Made by a program: the position numbers and the translations under genes. A stretch of 59,777 nucleotides of DNA from an uncultured Methanobrevibacter sp. (lineage in GTDB: Archaea > Methanobacteriota > Methanobacteria > Methanobacteriales > Methanobacteriaceae): assembly GCF_902788255.1 (NCBI RefSeq), contig NZ_CADAJR010000008.1, positions 1 through 59,777 on the forward strand, given 5' to 3'. Below are positions 47,049-55,851 of the stretch, piece after piece. Positions within the stretch are counted from its first letter, which is position 1; every line of letters begins with the position of its first letter. Below the pieces are notes generated by a model, which saw nothing but the letters and a program-made list of their open reading frames with translations, did no database searches and was not told where the DNA came from.

Positions 47049-47669
47049 TTATCTTCTAGAAGATCTTGGAGGTTGTGTAAATAAGTAATATTTATTCTTA
47101 CCCCTTTTTGGTTTTGTAGTGTCAAGTTCTTGTTTAACACGGTTAACAATCATTCCTGCAGGATCAGCTAAAGTTGGAAGCCTTTCTGAAATGTCTTTGA
47201 AACTTTCAAAAGGTTTTTCTCTTGCTTTGATGATGTCCCACATGTATTTTTTACCAATTCCAGGAATCAGTTCAAGAGAATGCATTCTTGTACTTACTGA
47301 ATCTGCAGTGTTAAAGAATTCAACAAATTTATCTTCATTAGCTTCAACAATATCGCGTATAGCATAATCCATTTCGATTCTGCTTGTTGCGGTAAGGTTT
47401 TCATAATCTAATTTTCCAAGAACCCTGTATATTTTATCTCTTTTTCCTTTACCAATATATACGGTATCTTGGATTTCTAAATCAACACCATTTTTAGGAG
47501 CTAATTCAAGTAAAGTGAATTTTTCTGTACCAATAGCTTGAGCAATAGGTTTACCACCGAATTTAGACATATCAGATTTGACATATCCACGACTGAGATA
47601 ATCAAGCACAACAGCATTTTCTTCCTTTTGCACTGTTGGTTTTTTTTCATTTTTATTTCTATTATCCAT
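47049..47669 (-). CDS. DUF655 family protein (RNA-associated, function unknown)
   Basis: 206 residues, with an OB-like N-terminal part (LDYLSRGYVKSD, DTVYIGKGKRDKIYRV) and a helix-hairpin-helix LIPGIGKKYMWDIIKAR (about 130-150), which suggests nucleic-acid binding. The start ATG 47669 is chosen because GTGAT lies just before it; a GTG 4 codons upstream is also open. Conserved between rpoF and ksgA in euryarchaea, so a role in ribosome or transcription-related RNA handling is likely but unproven. Confidence 0.88.
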   Translation of the reverse strand: MDNRNKNEKKPTVQKEENAVVLDYLSRGYVKSDMSKFGGKPIAQAIGTEKFTLLELAPKNGVDLEIQDTVYIGKGKRDKIYRVLGKLDYENLTATSRIEMDYAIRDIVEANEDKFVEFFNTADSVSTRMHSLELIPGIGKKYMWDIIKAREKPFESFKDISERLPTLADPAGMIVNRVKQELDTTKPKRGKNKYYLFTQPPRSSRR

Positions 47670-47848
47670 TTTATCACTCACTATTGTTTTTTTATTATAA
47701 CTTATGCTATAATATAAAGTTATTTATAAATTTGATTGTTAAGTATAATAAAGATATCTAAAATATAGTGAAAATTCGATGTTTTTTTCAAGGTTTTTGA
47801 AGTTAACCTTTCTAAGTAATGGCTGTGTAAAATTAGTTTAAAATAAAT

Positions 47849-47877
47849 AAAAAAAGGGAATAGTAGAAATACTATTC
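47849..47877 (-). terminator. terminator of rpl21e-rpoF operon
   Basis: Minus-strand hairpin GAATAGTA/TACTATTC (arms 47858-47865 and 47870-47877) overlapping the rpoF stop codon, followed by CCTTTTTTT. Confidence 0.65.
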
Positions 47878-48216
47878 GACGTAGTCATATTGTTCTAACA
47901 TTTCAAGGATTTTTTCCATATCCTCTTTGGTTGTTTTGGTTGGTTCTTTGGCGAAAATCAATCTCATGTCCGCTAAGTCTTCAGGAACCAAGTCAACAAT
48001 ATGAGCAGCGACCTTGTCTCTTAATCCAAATTCATCTTGAAGTTTTTGAAAAATTTCTTCCGCATCTTCAGCAGAGTATCTTTTGAATCTGGAAATGTGA
48101 TTCAATGTAAGATTTTGTTCATAGTTCAATTCGTTGTTTTCTGAGAATTCTTCAAGAATTTCTTTTACTTTTGAACTTGGTATTGGTTCGCTTTCAATAA
48201 CTTCTTTTCCAATCAT
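47872..48216 (-). CDS. rpoF: DNA-directed RNA polymerase subunit F (Rpb4-like)
   Basis: Part of the F/E stalk of archaeal RNA polymerase. 114 residues: the HRDC-like fold is seen in LTLNHISRFKRYSAEDAEEI and HIVDLVPEDLADMRLIFAKE, the hallmark segment of archaeal RpoF. It follows rpl21e by 5 bases and ends in a hairpin terminator. The partner subunit E gene is not in the window. Confidence 0.93.
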   Translation of the reverse strand: MIGKEVIESEPIPSSKVKEILEEFSENNELNYEQNLTLNHISRFKRYSAEDAEEIFQKLQDEFGLRDKVAAHIVDLVPEDLADMRLIFAKEPTKTTKEDMEKILEMLEQYDYVE

Positions 48217-48221
48217 AGAAA

Positions 48222-48512
48222 TCAGTTTTGTAATTTTAAGTGATCAGGTCTTACTATTAACTCTTTTGCTTTGTTTCCATCTTTTAAGGATACGATGTAA
48301 GCTTTACCTTTTTGTCCTGTGATTTTACCGGTTTTACCGTGGAATCTAGGAGCAGGTTGTCCTTTTTGGATGGATGGGTTAATAGTAATGTGAACTAAAT
48401 CTCCTTCTTCAAATCTTTGGAGTCTGTTAGTAATTGGGTTTGTTCTACCCGGTCTTTGTACTTTAGTCATTTTTTTTCTTGATCTACTTTTTAATCCTCT
48501 TGATCTTTGCAT
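48222..48512 (-). CDS. rpl21e: 50S ribosomal protein L21e
   Basis: 96 residues beginning [17 protein letters not shown], with [37 protein letters not shown] as in all L21e proteins. AGAGGTTAT is a good ribosome-binding site. First gene of the rpl21e-rpoF operon. The leader upstream contains a large hairpin (see 48548-48600). Confidence 0.96.
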   Translation of the reverse strand: MQRSRGLKSRSRKKMTKVQRPGRTNPITNRLQRFEEGDLVHITINPSIQKGQPAPRFHGKTGKITGQKGKAYIVSLKDGNKAKELIVRPDHLKLQN

Positions 48513-48547
48513 TATATAACCTCTTATCAGTTCGTCTGGGTATGAAT

Positions 48548-48600
48548 CTATGTTATCAGCGACCTAGTATTAAAAAAGCCCATAAATACTAGTAACATAG
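48548..48600 (-). other. structured leader upstream of rpl21e
   Basis: Two perfect 8-bp arms, CTATGTTA (48548-48555) with TAACATAG (48593-48600) and CTAGTATT (48564-48571) with AATACTAG (48585-48592), stack into a 16-bp stem with an 8-base bulge on one side and a 13-base loop. It lies 36 bases before rpl21e, in its presumed 5' leader. It could be a regulatory leader or a small RNA; CTGA boxes nearby (minus strand) are not enough to call a C/D RNA. Confidence 0.5.
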
Positions 48601-48720
48601 AATGTGAAAATAACTATTACCATCAGTGATATGATAATATTATAATTTTAGTTTAATGGTATTAATATACTTTTAGTTTTTTGGTGAATTTGGTTGTATA
48701 ATATGAAAATACTAATAAAT

Positions 48721-48759
48721 AAAAAAATGGTGTGAAAGAAGATAACCTTAGTTATCTTC
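48721..48759 (-). terminator. terminator of nrdD
   Basis: Minus-strand hairpin GAAGATAAC/GTTATCTTC (arms 48738-48746 and 48751-48759) with the nrdD stop codon in its loop, followed after 10 bases by a T7 tract. Confidence 0.6.
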
Positions 48760-51066
48760 AAATCTTCTTCTGTCAATTAATTCTTGACGTTTACCTGGGT
48801 TCCATCCACCGGATGCGGATTTTGCACGACCTACTTGTTGTACGTAACCTGTAATACGGTCATACCATTCTACATCTTCGGTTTCTCCACAGGTAGGACA
48901 TTTATTGTTGAGTCCTTTCATTAAAGTTTTACATTTTAAACAGAAGCTTAATGCTGAGCTGTAAGCCCAGAATCCGATATCGGATTTGCGAGCAATTTTA
49001 TTGGTTAAGCTCATTAATGAATCTGGATCGGAGTATGATTCGCCCATGAATGCATGGAAGATGTGTCCACCAGGAGTTAAGCTGTGGTATTGCTCTTCAA
49101 TTTTGATTTTTTCAATTAATGATAATCCTGTGTCTACTGGTACATGTGAGGAGTTGGTGTAGTAGTTTGCGTTTCCTTCACCTTGTACGATTGCTTGGTC
49201 TCCGAATTGTTTTTTGTCGAGGGTTGCAAATCTGTATGCAGTAGATTCAGCAGGAGTTTGTAAAACAGACCATCTGAGACCTGTTTCTTCTTGTAATTTT
49301 TTAGCTCTTTGGTTTACATATTCGAGACATTTTACACCGAACTTGTTGGCGTCAGGGTTTTCGATACCTTCACCGAAGAGGGATAATAACATTTCGTTAA
49401 GTCCTACAAAACCAAAGGATAATGTTGAATTTTCAATTCTGTAGTAGGATTCTTCTCCCACTTTTTGTTTTAAGAATGGAAGGATGTGGAAGTCGTTTAA
49501 ACATTTTAATGCTTGTTCTCTTCTAAGCATTAAGGTTTCCACTGCAAGATCCATGTATTCGTCTAAGTATTCGAATACTTGGTTTTCGTCTTTGGATTGG
49601 TATCCGATTCTTGGGAAGTTTAAGGTAACGTATGCGAGGTTTCCTGTTCTTAAACAGTCTTTGTCCCAGTCACCGGTCCAGGTGTCCTGTAAACAGGTTC
49701 TGCATCCCATGTAGTTTGCCATTTTTCCACGGTATTCAGGGAACATGTTTACAAAGTATGATGAACCGTATTTTGCGGATAATTCATGAACTAATCTTAA
49801 GTCATCTTCGTATTCACTGGTCATTGTTTCAGGTCTTAATGTGTAAATGGTATTTGGGAATAAATGAGGTTTACCTTCATTGTCTCCTTCAAGCAATGTT
49901 TCAGTGAATGCTTTTTGAATTAATCTGGTTTCATCTTCAAAGTCAGCGTAAGTTCCGACAACTTGACCTTTTGGTCCGTATGCGGTTTCTTCTTTTAAGA
50001 AATCAGGGACACCGAATTCCAATGCCATACTTGTGAAAGGCACTTGGGATCCACGTGCTGCATATGCCATGTTGAGGTTGTATATGAGCATTTGTACAGC
50101 CTGTTTGATTTCGTCATAGCTTCTTCCTCTTGCGAATGGTGCAACAAATACGTTCCAGAGGGACATTGATTGTCCACCGGACATGTTTTGCTGTGCTGCA
50201 AGCATGATTTCACCGGTATGGTTCATTAAGGTTTCCATATGGTTTGGTGCACCTGCAATGGAAGTGTGGTCTCCAGTTCCATCAACTTTTAATCCGTATT
50301 TGATGAATGTTCTTATATCATGTTGGAGACAGTTGATTGGTCTTCCAGCGAAAAATTCCAAATCGTGAATGTGGATATCACCGGACATGTGTGCATCTGC
50401 TAAGTGTCCAGGTAACATTTTTAAGAGTGCGTATTGTTTTAATGCTTCGTCTGCTACATGTTTGTGGATACTTTCAGGGTTGTGAATCATGTTTGCGTTG
50501 TCCCTGTTACCGTTTTCGATGAGTGAGGTAATGTTGTATACAGGGATACCTAAACGGGTGTAACGGCTTCTTAAATCTTCAAGTCCGTATTCGATTAATT
50601 TTGTGTTGACCATTTCCCTAATCATTGGAGCGGTCAGGTATTCCACATTTAATTTTTTGAGTTCTTTCCAGGTTTCTGTAGCGATTTCAAAAGCAGTTTC
50701 TTGACTAGCACCGGTTTCTTCAATTAAGGTGTTAGCGATTTTTGATAAGTCGAATGCTTCGATAGTATCTCTTGAGGTTCTTACTTTTAATTGGGTACTT
50801 GCAAGGTATTTGTTTGCAATTTCAGGGTCGATGTCTTCTAGACATTCGTGAACAATCTTTTTGATTTCTTTGGTTTTGATTCCATCGTATAGCTGAGATA
50901 CTACGGTTGCTATGATCTTGTCAGATTCAAAGAATGGGGTTTCAACCATTATTAATGATTTCATTAATTTTTCATAACTGAATCTTTCTCTAATACCGTT
51001 ATTTTTTTCTACATTAATTTTAACGGTTTTTTCTAAATTATTTCCTAATTCTGAAATTTTTTCCAT
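48748..51066 (-). CDS. nrdD: anaerobic ribonucleoside-triphosphate reductase
   Basis: Class III reductase making dNTPs under anoxia through a glycyl radical that O2 destroys. 772 residues: an N-terminal ATP-cone (GIRERFSYEKLMKSLI), the ten-stranded barrel with its cysteines, a C-terminal zinc site (CLKCKTLMKGLNNKCPTCGE) and the radical loop YDRITGYVQQVG. ATG 51066 is preferred to an upstream GTG because GGTGTGA lies before it. The activase gene nrdG is not adjacent. Two MsvR-type palindromes lie in its promoter, fitting oxygen-dependent control of an O2-labile enzyme. Confidence 0.95.
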   Translation of the reverse strand: MEKISELGNNLEKTVKINVEKNNGIRERFSYEKLMKSLIMVETPFFESDKIIATVVSQLYDGIKTKEIKKIVHECLEDIDPEIANKYLASTQLKVRTSRDTIEAFDLSKIANTLIEETGASQETAFEIATETWKELKKLNVEYLTAPMIREMVNTKLIEYGLEDLRSRYTRLGIPVYNITSLIENGNRDNANMIHNPESIHKHVADEALKQYALLKMLPGHLADAHMSGDIHIHDLEFFAGRPINCLQHDIRTFIKYGLKVDGTGDHTSIAGAPNHMETLMNHTGEIMLAAQQNMSGGQSMSLWNVFVAPFARGRSYDEIKQAVQMLIYNLNMAYAARGSQVPFTSMALEFGVPDFLKEETAYGPKGQVVGTYADFEDETRLIQKAFTETLLEGDNEGKPHLFPNTIYTLRPETMTSEYEDDLRLVHELSAKYGSSYFVNMFPEYRGKMANYMGCRTCLQDTWTGDWDKDCLRTGNLAYVTLNFPRIGYQSKDENQVFEYLDEYMDLAVETLMLRREQALKCLNDFHILPFLKQKVGEESYYRIENSTLSFGFVGLNEMLLSLFGEGIENPDANKFGVKCLEYVNQRAKKLQEETGLRWSVLQTPAESTAYRFATLDKKQFGDQAIVQGEGNANYYTNSSHVPVDTGLSLIEKIKIEEQYHSLTPGGHIFHAFMGESYSDPDSLMSLTNKIARKSDIGFWAYSSALSFCLKCKTLMKGLNNKCPTCGETEDVEWYDRITGYVQQVGRAKSASGGWNPGKRQELIDRRRFEDN

Positions 51067-51117
51067 TTTATTCACACCATTTTCCTAATTTATAAAAATT
51101 TGTATTATCCAAGTTTC

Positions 51118-51133
51118 GAGAGCCTACGCTCTC
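51118..51133 (-). other. hairpin in the nrdD leader
   Basis: GAGAGC-CTAC-GCTCTC forms a 6-bp GC-rich stem in otherwise very A+T-rich DNA, about 50 bases before the nrdD start and downstream of both candidate TATA boxes. No T tract follows on either strand at the right distance, so a leader structure is likelier than a terminator. Confidence 0.45.
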
Positions 51134-51170
51134 AACTAAATTATTATATGTAAGTACATGTATAATTATT

Positions 51171-51243
51171 GTTCGTATTGATACGAACATCTAATTAATA
51201 CTTAGATTTTCATGGTATATAAATTGTTCGTCTTGACTCGAAC
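51171..51243 (-). promoter_or_regulatory. nrdD promoter with two MsvR-type palindromes
   Basis: Site 1, GTTCGTATTGATACGAAC (51171-51188), is a 7+7 palindrome of the form TTCGTA-N4-TACGAA. Site 2, GTTCG-TCTTGACT-CGAAC (51226-51243), has the same 18-bp length. Their starts are 55 bases apart, about five helical turns. On the minus strand site 2 abuts a TATA box (TTTATATA, 51216-51223) and site 1 would lie just past the transcription start. The layout fits control by a dimeric regulator, presumably MsvR. Confidence 0.72.
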
Positions 51244-51317
51244 ATTATTTATATACTCTGAAATTTATTATATAATTATTATTAAAAATCAATTGTCCGA
51301 GAGCATTTGGTAACGAT

Positions 51318-54300
51318 TTAGAAAAATACATCCAAAGAGCTCTGCTTGGACTTGTCACTTTCAAACAAAGAGTTGATACCGAACTCCTGAATCTCCAAAC
51401 GCTGTTCAAGATAGTGGGATACCGGATAACGGTTAACAAGATCCCTTGAAATCTCAAGATACTTGGTAACGGAACCCTTTGAAACTGATAAAATCAGGTT
51501 TCCACCACACTTGCACTTACCGGTCAGAGGCATTCTTCTGTACTTTGAACCGCACTTTGTGCACCTGACCTTCTGCTTTGAAAACGCCCTTGAGTTACCC
51601 ATGATGTCCGGCAGGAAGTGGGAAGATAGAACCTTTTCAACGACACCACGCTGATCAACCGCACGGATGGATTCAGCAAGTGCAATCTGGGCCTCAACCT
51701 TTTCCCTCATGGATGGCAAACGCTTATAGAGACACACTGTCGGTCCTGCATGGATATTTGAGGTATGGTGGGAAAACATCAGTCCCTCATATTGCTGCGG
51801 TGTTCCCAAATGCATCTCAACGTTGTCGATGTATTCCAGGACGTCTGCAGGCTTGTGAGGAGTGTAGGTTTCCTCATAAAACTCAACAGGGAACCTTTCA
51901 AATATGTCCAGGTTGTGTGATTCGTCGTCAATCTCTTCAGGGTCAATCCTTGAGGATAAAACCAGTGGTGCATCCATACTACCACCACGTGTATTCGGCA
52001 GGTATGTCTTTGAGAAGTTAATTAAAGCATCCAAAAGCAACATCACCGCATCTTCGTCACTGTCACAGTTTCTACGTTTTGCTGAGTGGAAATACGGATG
52101 AGCATAACATCCCAAAGCCTTGGTGAAACCGACTATACGGCCAAGTACCGCTGCGGATGTGTGGGGTGCAAGACCTCCTACAAGATGTCCTATCAGGTCT
52201 TCTTTTTCCTTGACATTGTAGTACGGATCCATGTCATAGTATCTTACAAGCTCATCATCGATGAACTGTGCTGTTCTTTTAAGATACTCTCCGCAATTGT
52301 CTGAAATGACGATATCCTGAACCCTAAGCTCGATAATCTGGTCAATGTTTTCAATAGGATTGCCGTAACAGTCCTTCTCATAACCCATTTCGTGGAGCTT
52401 TTCAACTGTAACTCCAATCTCACGTGGAATGAAATGTGTCAGCGGCAAATCTGTGGAATCGTGACGGATTGTACCGTCCTTGAATGTGAACACTTCATGT
52501 TTTGCCCTTAAAATTCCCTTTTCCATAGGTTCAGGGAGTTTGGACTCTGAAATCATACCGACAACACCTTTTACCTCATCAACTCTTCTCACCTTGACGT
52601 TATCTGATGCCTTTTTGAGCATACTTGCAAGAGGGATGCTTTTCTCTGAAGGTTTTGTCATTTCTGTCGGATGGCCACATTTAGGGCACAGTGAACCGAA
52701 TGAGCTTATGCCACATTCCGGATTGGTACATTTACGTCTTGAAATGTCGACCTTGATGCTGCCCTTTTTGGCTGCGGTTGCAACCAGTCTTCTGGCTCCT
52801 CCGTAGTTTCCGATAGGAATCAGACCGTGAGGAGCAGGTCTCATAAGTCTTTCCTTGGATTTTTCAGGCCTACCTACACGGGTACCGATATATGCTGGAG
52901 CCTTGCTTTTGATTTCAATAGGTGATACTGCATTGACGGCCTCCATTGTCGTGTTCATCTTAGGCAATTTGCCTGTCAGTGTGTTTAGCAGTGCATAGGA
53001 ATGATCCTTGTCAATGATTATCTTGCCGTCACGAACAGTATGCGGAACGCCGATGACTTCAAGAACACGTTTCGGATATGACAGGTCAAGTTTGATTCCT
53101 TTATCTTCTGTGTAGGTGTCTTTTGAAGCTTCAATCAGTTCAATCAGTTCGTTCAAATCATTGATTGTCACGTCATGATAACAGTAGGTGTATTTCGGAT
53201 GAAGAGGAATGTCATATTCTCTTGAAAGTTCAAATGCTTCCTTTGCGGGAATGTAATCGTATTCAAGACGGCCCAAATCCAGATCGTCGTTGAACTTCTC
53301 GCTTCTCATAAGCAACTGAATCCACCATTCTTCAACCCATCCTGAAGGGTATAACGGCTGGTTGTTTCTTAAAAACTCGCCGAATGCAACCAGCATGTCT
53401 CCTAAAAAGAGGATTTCAACAACATCCTTTTTGACTTCACGTGCCTTTTTGACTGAATTGAGAACCAAAACATCTCCATTTTTAAGCTTTACGGTAGGGC
53501 CTTCAATGGAATCCACCGGAACAACACAGTTACCCTTTCCTGGATATTCGATTTTCAGCTGTGTTCCGACAGCCAGAAACTCGAGCAGTGCCATGGTGGC
53601 CGGGTGAACTCCCATTGTAGCAAGACCTGTGTTTCTTGACCTTCCGTATCTTAGCCTGAAAGCGCCCTTTTCGGAAGGATATCCCAAAATAGGCCTTCCT
53701 CCAATGATATCCTGGATGTATTTAGGTTCGCTGACAATGTCTGACTCTCCTTCATCGCTTGATTCTGATGTTTTAGGTTTTGAGTATTCCTCAAGCCAAT
53801 CCCAGTCGAGACCCAGTTTGTTTGCAATCTTTTTAATCTTTTTGGATTTCTGGATAACGCCCTCGACCATAGCCAGAAGCGCTCCTCCACGAATGTTGTT
53901 GGTTTCGACACGTTCCAAATCCCTGTGTGACACTTCAACCTGATCGGTCTGTTCCCCTGAAACCTCAACAGGTATGTGATTGGCAGCAAATCTCACTTCC
54001 TCTGGTGTTGGTGAGTATTGTAAATTTGTAACTTCGGATTCGTATAGCTCAACTTCCTCTACATACCTTTCGATTTCGTCCTCAATCGGCTTGAATGCAT
54101 CAATGTTAATTGCCTGTCTGATTTTGTCTCCCAAAAGCACGGCAAGTGCTGCAGCTGTACCACCGGCACTTCTGATAGGTCCTGCAAAATATACTCCGAT
54201 ATATTTTGTGCCGTCAAAGTTCTGCTTGATTTTAACATCGGAAATACCTTCCAAAGGTGCTGCTACAACCCCTTCTGTCAAAATCGCCAGTGCAGTACGC

Positions 54301-54602
54301 AAACCCTGGTCACATCTCTGCTCCTCATCGTAATCGGCCTTTTCACCGCTTAGTGGAAATGTGCCGTCTGCGATTTCAGCTGCAATTTCAAATGCGACAG
54401 ACTCCCTGTCCATATCCTTTTCCAATTCCTTAATCCTTTTTGCTACACCTTCAGGACCGACAAGCCCTTCAACTCTTTCAGCTAAATCCTTTGCAAGAGG
54501 TACTTCGGTCTCTGTTTCAACATCAAGACCTCTGGACCTTGCCATATTAGCTATTTCGTATAGGTGATTGGTTTCTTTTTCTAATCTTTCAAAATAATCC
54601 AT
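51318..54602 (-). CDS. polC: DNA polymerase II (family D) large subunit DP2
   Basis: Catalytic polymerase subunit of the archaeal replicative enzyme PolD. 1094 residues without an intein: N-terminal domain, conserved FAGPIRSAGGTAAALAVLLG at about 139-158, FRLRYGRSRNTGLATMGVHPA, a zinc finger CTNPECG...CPKCGH, the catalytic region NTRGGSMDAPLVLSSRIDP and LVGGLAPHTSAAVLGRIVGF, and a C-terminal zinc motif CTKCGSKYRR...CKCGG. GGTGGCGAT precedes the ATG. The small subunit DP1 gene is not in the window. Confidence 0.96.
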   Translation of the reverse strand: MDYFERLEKETNHLYEIANMARSRGLDVETETEVPLAKDLAERVEGLVGPEGVAKRIKELEKDMDRESVAFEIAAEIADGTFPLSGEKADYDEEQRCDQGLRTALAILTEGVVAAPLEGISDVKIKQNFDGTKYIGVYFAGPIRSAGGTAAALAVLLGDKIRQAINIDAFKPIEDEIERYVEEVELYESEVTNLQYSPTPEEVRFAANHIPVEVSGEQTDQVEVSHRDLERVETNNIRGGALLAMVEGVIQKSKKIKKIANKLGLDWDWLEEYSKPKTSESSDEGESDIVSEPKYIQDIIGGRPILGYPSEKGAFRLRYGRSRNTGLATMGVHPATMALLEFLAVGTQLKIEYPGKGNCVVPVDSIEGPTVKLKNGDVLVLNSVKKAREVKKDVVEILFLGDMLVAFGEFLRNNQPLYPSGWVEEWWIQLLMRSEKFNDDLDLGRLEYDYIPAKEAFELSREYDIPLHPKYTYCYHDVTINDLNELIELIEASKDTYTEDKGIKLDLSYPKRVLEVIGVPHTVRDGKIIIDKDHSYALLNTLTGKLPKMNTTMEAVNAVSPIEIKSKAPAYIGTRVGRPEKSKERLMRPAPHGLIPIGNYGGARRLVATAAKKGSIKVDISRRKCTNPECGISSFGSLCPKCGHPTEMTKPSEKSIPLASMLKKASDNVKVRRVDEVKGVVGMISESKLPEPMEKGILRAKHEVFTFKDGTIRHDSTDLPLTHFIPREIGVTVEKLHEMGYEKDCYGNPIENIDQIIELRVQDIVISDNCGEYLKRTAQFIDDELVRYYDMDPYYNVKEKEDLIGHLVGGLAPHTSAAVLGRIVGFTKALGCYAHPYFHSAKRRNCDSDEDAVMLLLDALINFSKTYLPNTRGGSMDAPLVLSSRIDPEEIDDESHNLDIFERFPVEFYEETYTPHKPADVLEYIDNVEMHLGTPQQYEGLMFSHHTSNIHAGPTVCLYKRLPSMREKVEAQIALAESIRAVDQRGVVEKVLSSHFLPDIMGNSRAFSKQKVRCTKCGSKYRRMPLTGKCKCGGNLILSVSKGSVTKYLEISRDLVNRYPVSHYLEQRLEIQEFGINSLFESDKSKQSSLDVFF

Positions 54603-54763
54603 GGTATCGCCACCAAGTTACAAAATTAATAAGTATATAATCTATTGTTTTTCATACAATATTAAGTTTTTTAGATAATACTTAAATATGGTAAAATCTT
54701 AATTTATTACTGTATCTCGTAGTTGAATGTATATAAATTAATATTGCTATAATGGTGATTTTA

Positions 54764-55819
54764 ATGTCTGATAAACCAATAAACGCTATGTATGGGCAAA
54801 AAGTGAAATTAGACTTAAATAAATTAAGGTCTAAATCAAAAACTGAAAGCAAAGACAAAGTAGTTGTAGAAGAAATCGTCGAGGAACCTGTTGTTGAAAA
54901 CAAAGTTCCTGAAGCAGTAGTTGAAGAAACTGCTGAAGAACCAGTAGTTGAAGAAGCTCCTCAAGTGGTGGATGAAGAGCCGGTAGTTGAAGAAGTTGTT
55001 GAAGAGGAAGTTCCTGAAGAGGCTGTTGAAGAAGCAGCTGAAGAGCCTGAAGTTGAAGAGGAAGTTCCTGAAGAGGTTGTTGCAAAGCCAAAACAACAAG
55101 ACAATTCTAAAAATGATAGATTAATCCAAAAATTACAGGATAAGGATAAAAAATTATCCAATCAATCAAATGAACTTAACTACTTGACTAATACTGTCAT
55201 TCCTAAACTCAAAAAGGAAAATGCTGAGTTAAAAGATGTTAAAATTGAGTTAACAGACGCGCTTGAAAAAACTACAAGAAAATACTTTGATCAATTGGAC
55301 ATTAGTGCTGATTTGAGTAACAAAATTGGAAAAATCGGTGCTGAAAATGCGGTTAACAAAGTAAGGGCTGATAAACTGGAATCAGAAGTCGATTCCATTA
55401 AGGAAGAGTATGAGGCTAAATTGTCAGACCTTGAAAACCAAATCGACACTACCGATCTTGACAATGTTAAAAAAGAAAACAGCAAATTAAATAAAGAAAT
55501 CAAAGAATTAAAAGACAAATTGGCTGATTCCAGAAAAGAAAACATTAACCTTTCCGATGAAGTTGACAAGTTAAGGGCTGAGATAATCGAATTCGGAAAC
55601 TATAAGGAAGAAGTTGAGACACAAAGCAAAAAAGAAGTGCAAGGCCTTAATGACGAATTATCTGACCTTAGAACTCAACTCAAAATTAAAGAAAGCAGTT
55701 ATGATAAACTTTCAAATGAATCAGGTAAAACTATTGCTGATTTAAGAAAACAAGTTGCAAAACTTGAAGAAAAATTAGAAAAAGAATCCAACAAAGGATT
55801 GTTCAACAGATTTAAATAG
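54764..55819 (+). CDS. acidic-repeat and coiled-coil protein of unknown function
   Basis: 351 residues in three parts: a short N-terminal segment (MSDKPINAMYGQKVKLDLNK), an acidic Val/Glu/Pro-rich region (about 25-108) built of repeats such as EEPVVE and EEVPEE, and a long coiled coil (about 110-345) rich in Lys, Glu, Leu and Asn heptads. No membrane segment. Start chosen by GGTGAT at 54754-54759 and a TATA box (TATATAAAT) near 54729. A structural, SMC-like or scaffolding role can be imagined, but nothing in the sequence proves one. Divergent from polC. Confidence 0.75.
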   Translation: MSDKPINAMYGQKVKLDLNKLRSKSKTESKDKVVVEEIVEEPVVENKVPEAVVEETAEEPVVEEAPQVVDEEPVVEEVVEEEVPEEAVEEAAEEPEVEEEVPEEVVAKPKQQDNSKNDRLIQKLQDKDKKLSNQSNELNYLTNTVIPKLKKENAELKDVKIELTDALEKTTRKYFDQLDISADLSNKIGKIGAENAVNKVRADKLESEVDSIKEEYEAKLSDLENQIDTTDLDNVKKENSKLNKEIKELKDKLADSRKENINLSDEVDKLRAEIIEFGNYKEEVETQSKKEVQGLNDELSDLRTQLKIKESSYDKLSNESGKTIADLRKQVAKLEEKLEKESNKGLFNRFK

Positions 55820-55851
55820 ATGATTAATTCATCTATTACCTTATTTTTTTT

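Noticed and set aside
48601-48640. C/D box small RNA before rpl21e
   Set aside because: CTGA-like boxes occur on the minus strand, but no convincing RTGATGA box at the right spacing was found, so only a structured leader is reported.
51318-54602. Intein or split in the DP2 gene
   Set aside because: The protein is 1094 residues, a normal length, and no splicing blocks or insertions were found in the conserved segments.
54831-55161. Leucine-, Phe- or Ser-rich frames on the minus strand opposite the coiled-coil gene
   Set aside because: They are mirror images of the GAAGAA/GTTGAA repeats of the real gene, and have no ribosome-binding site or recognisable domain.
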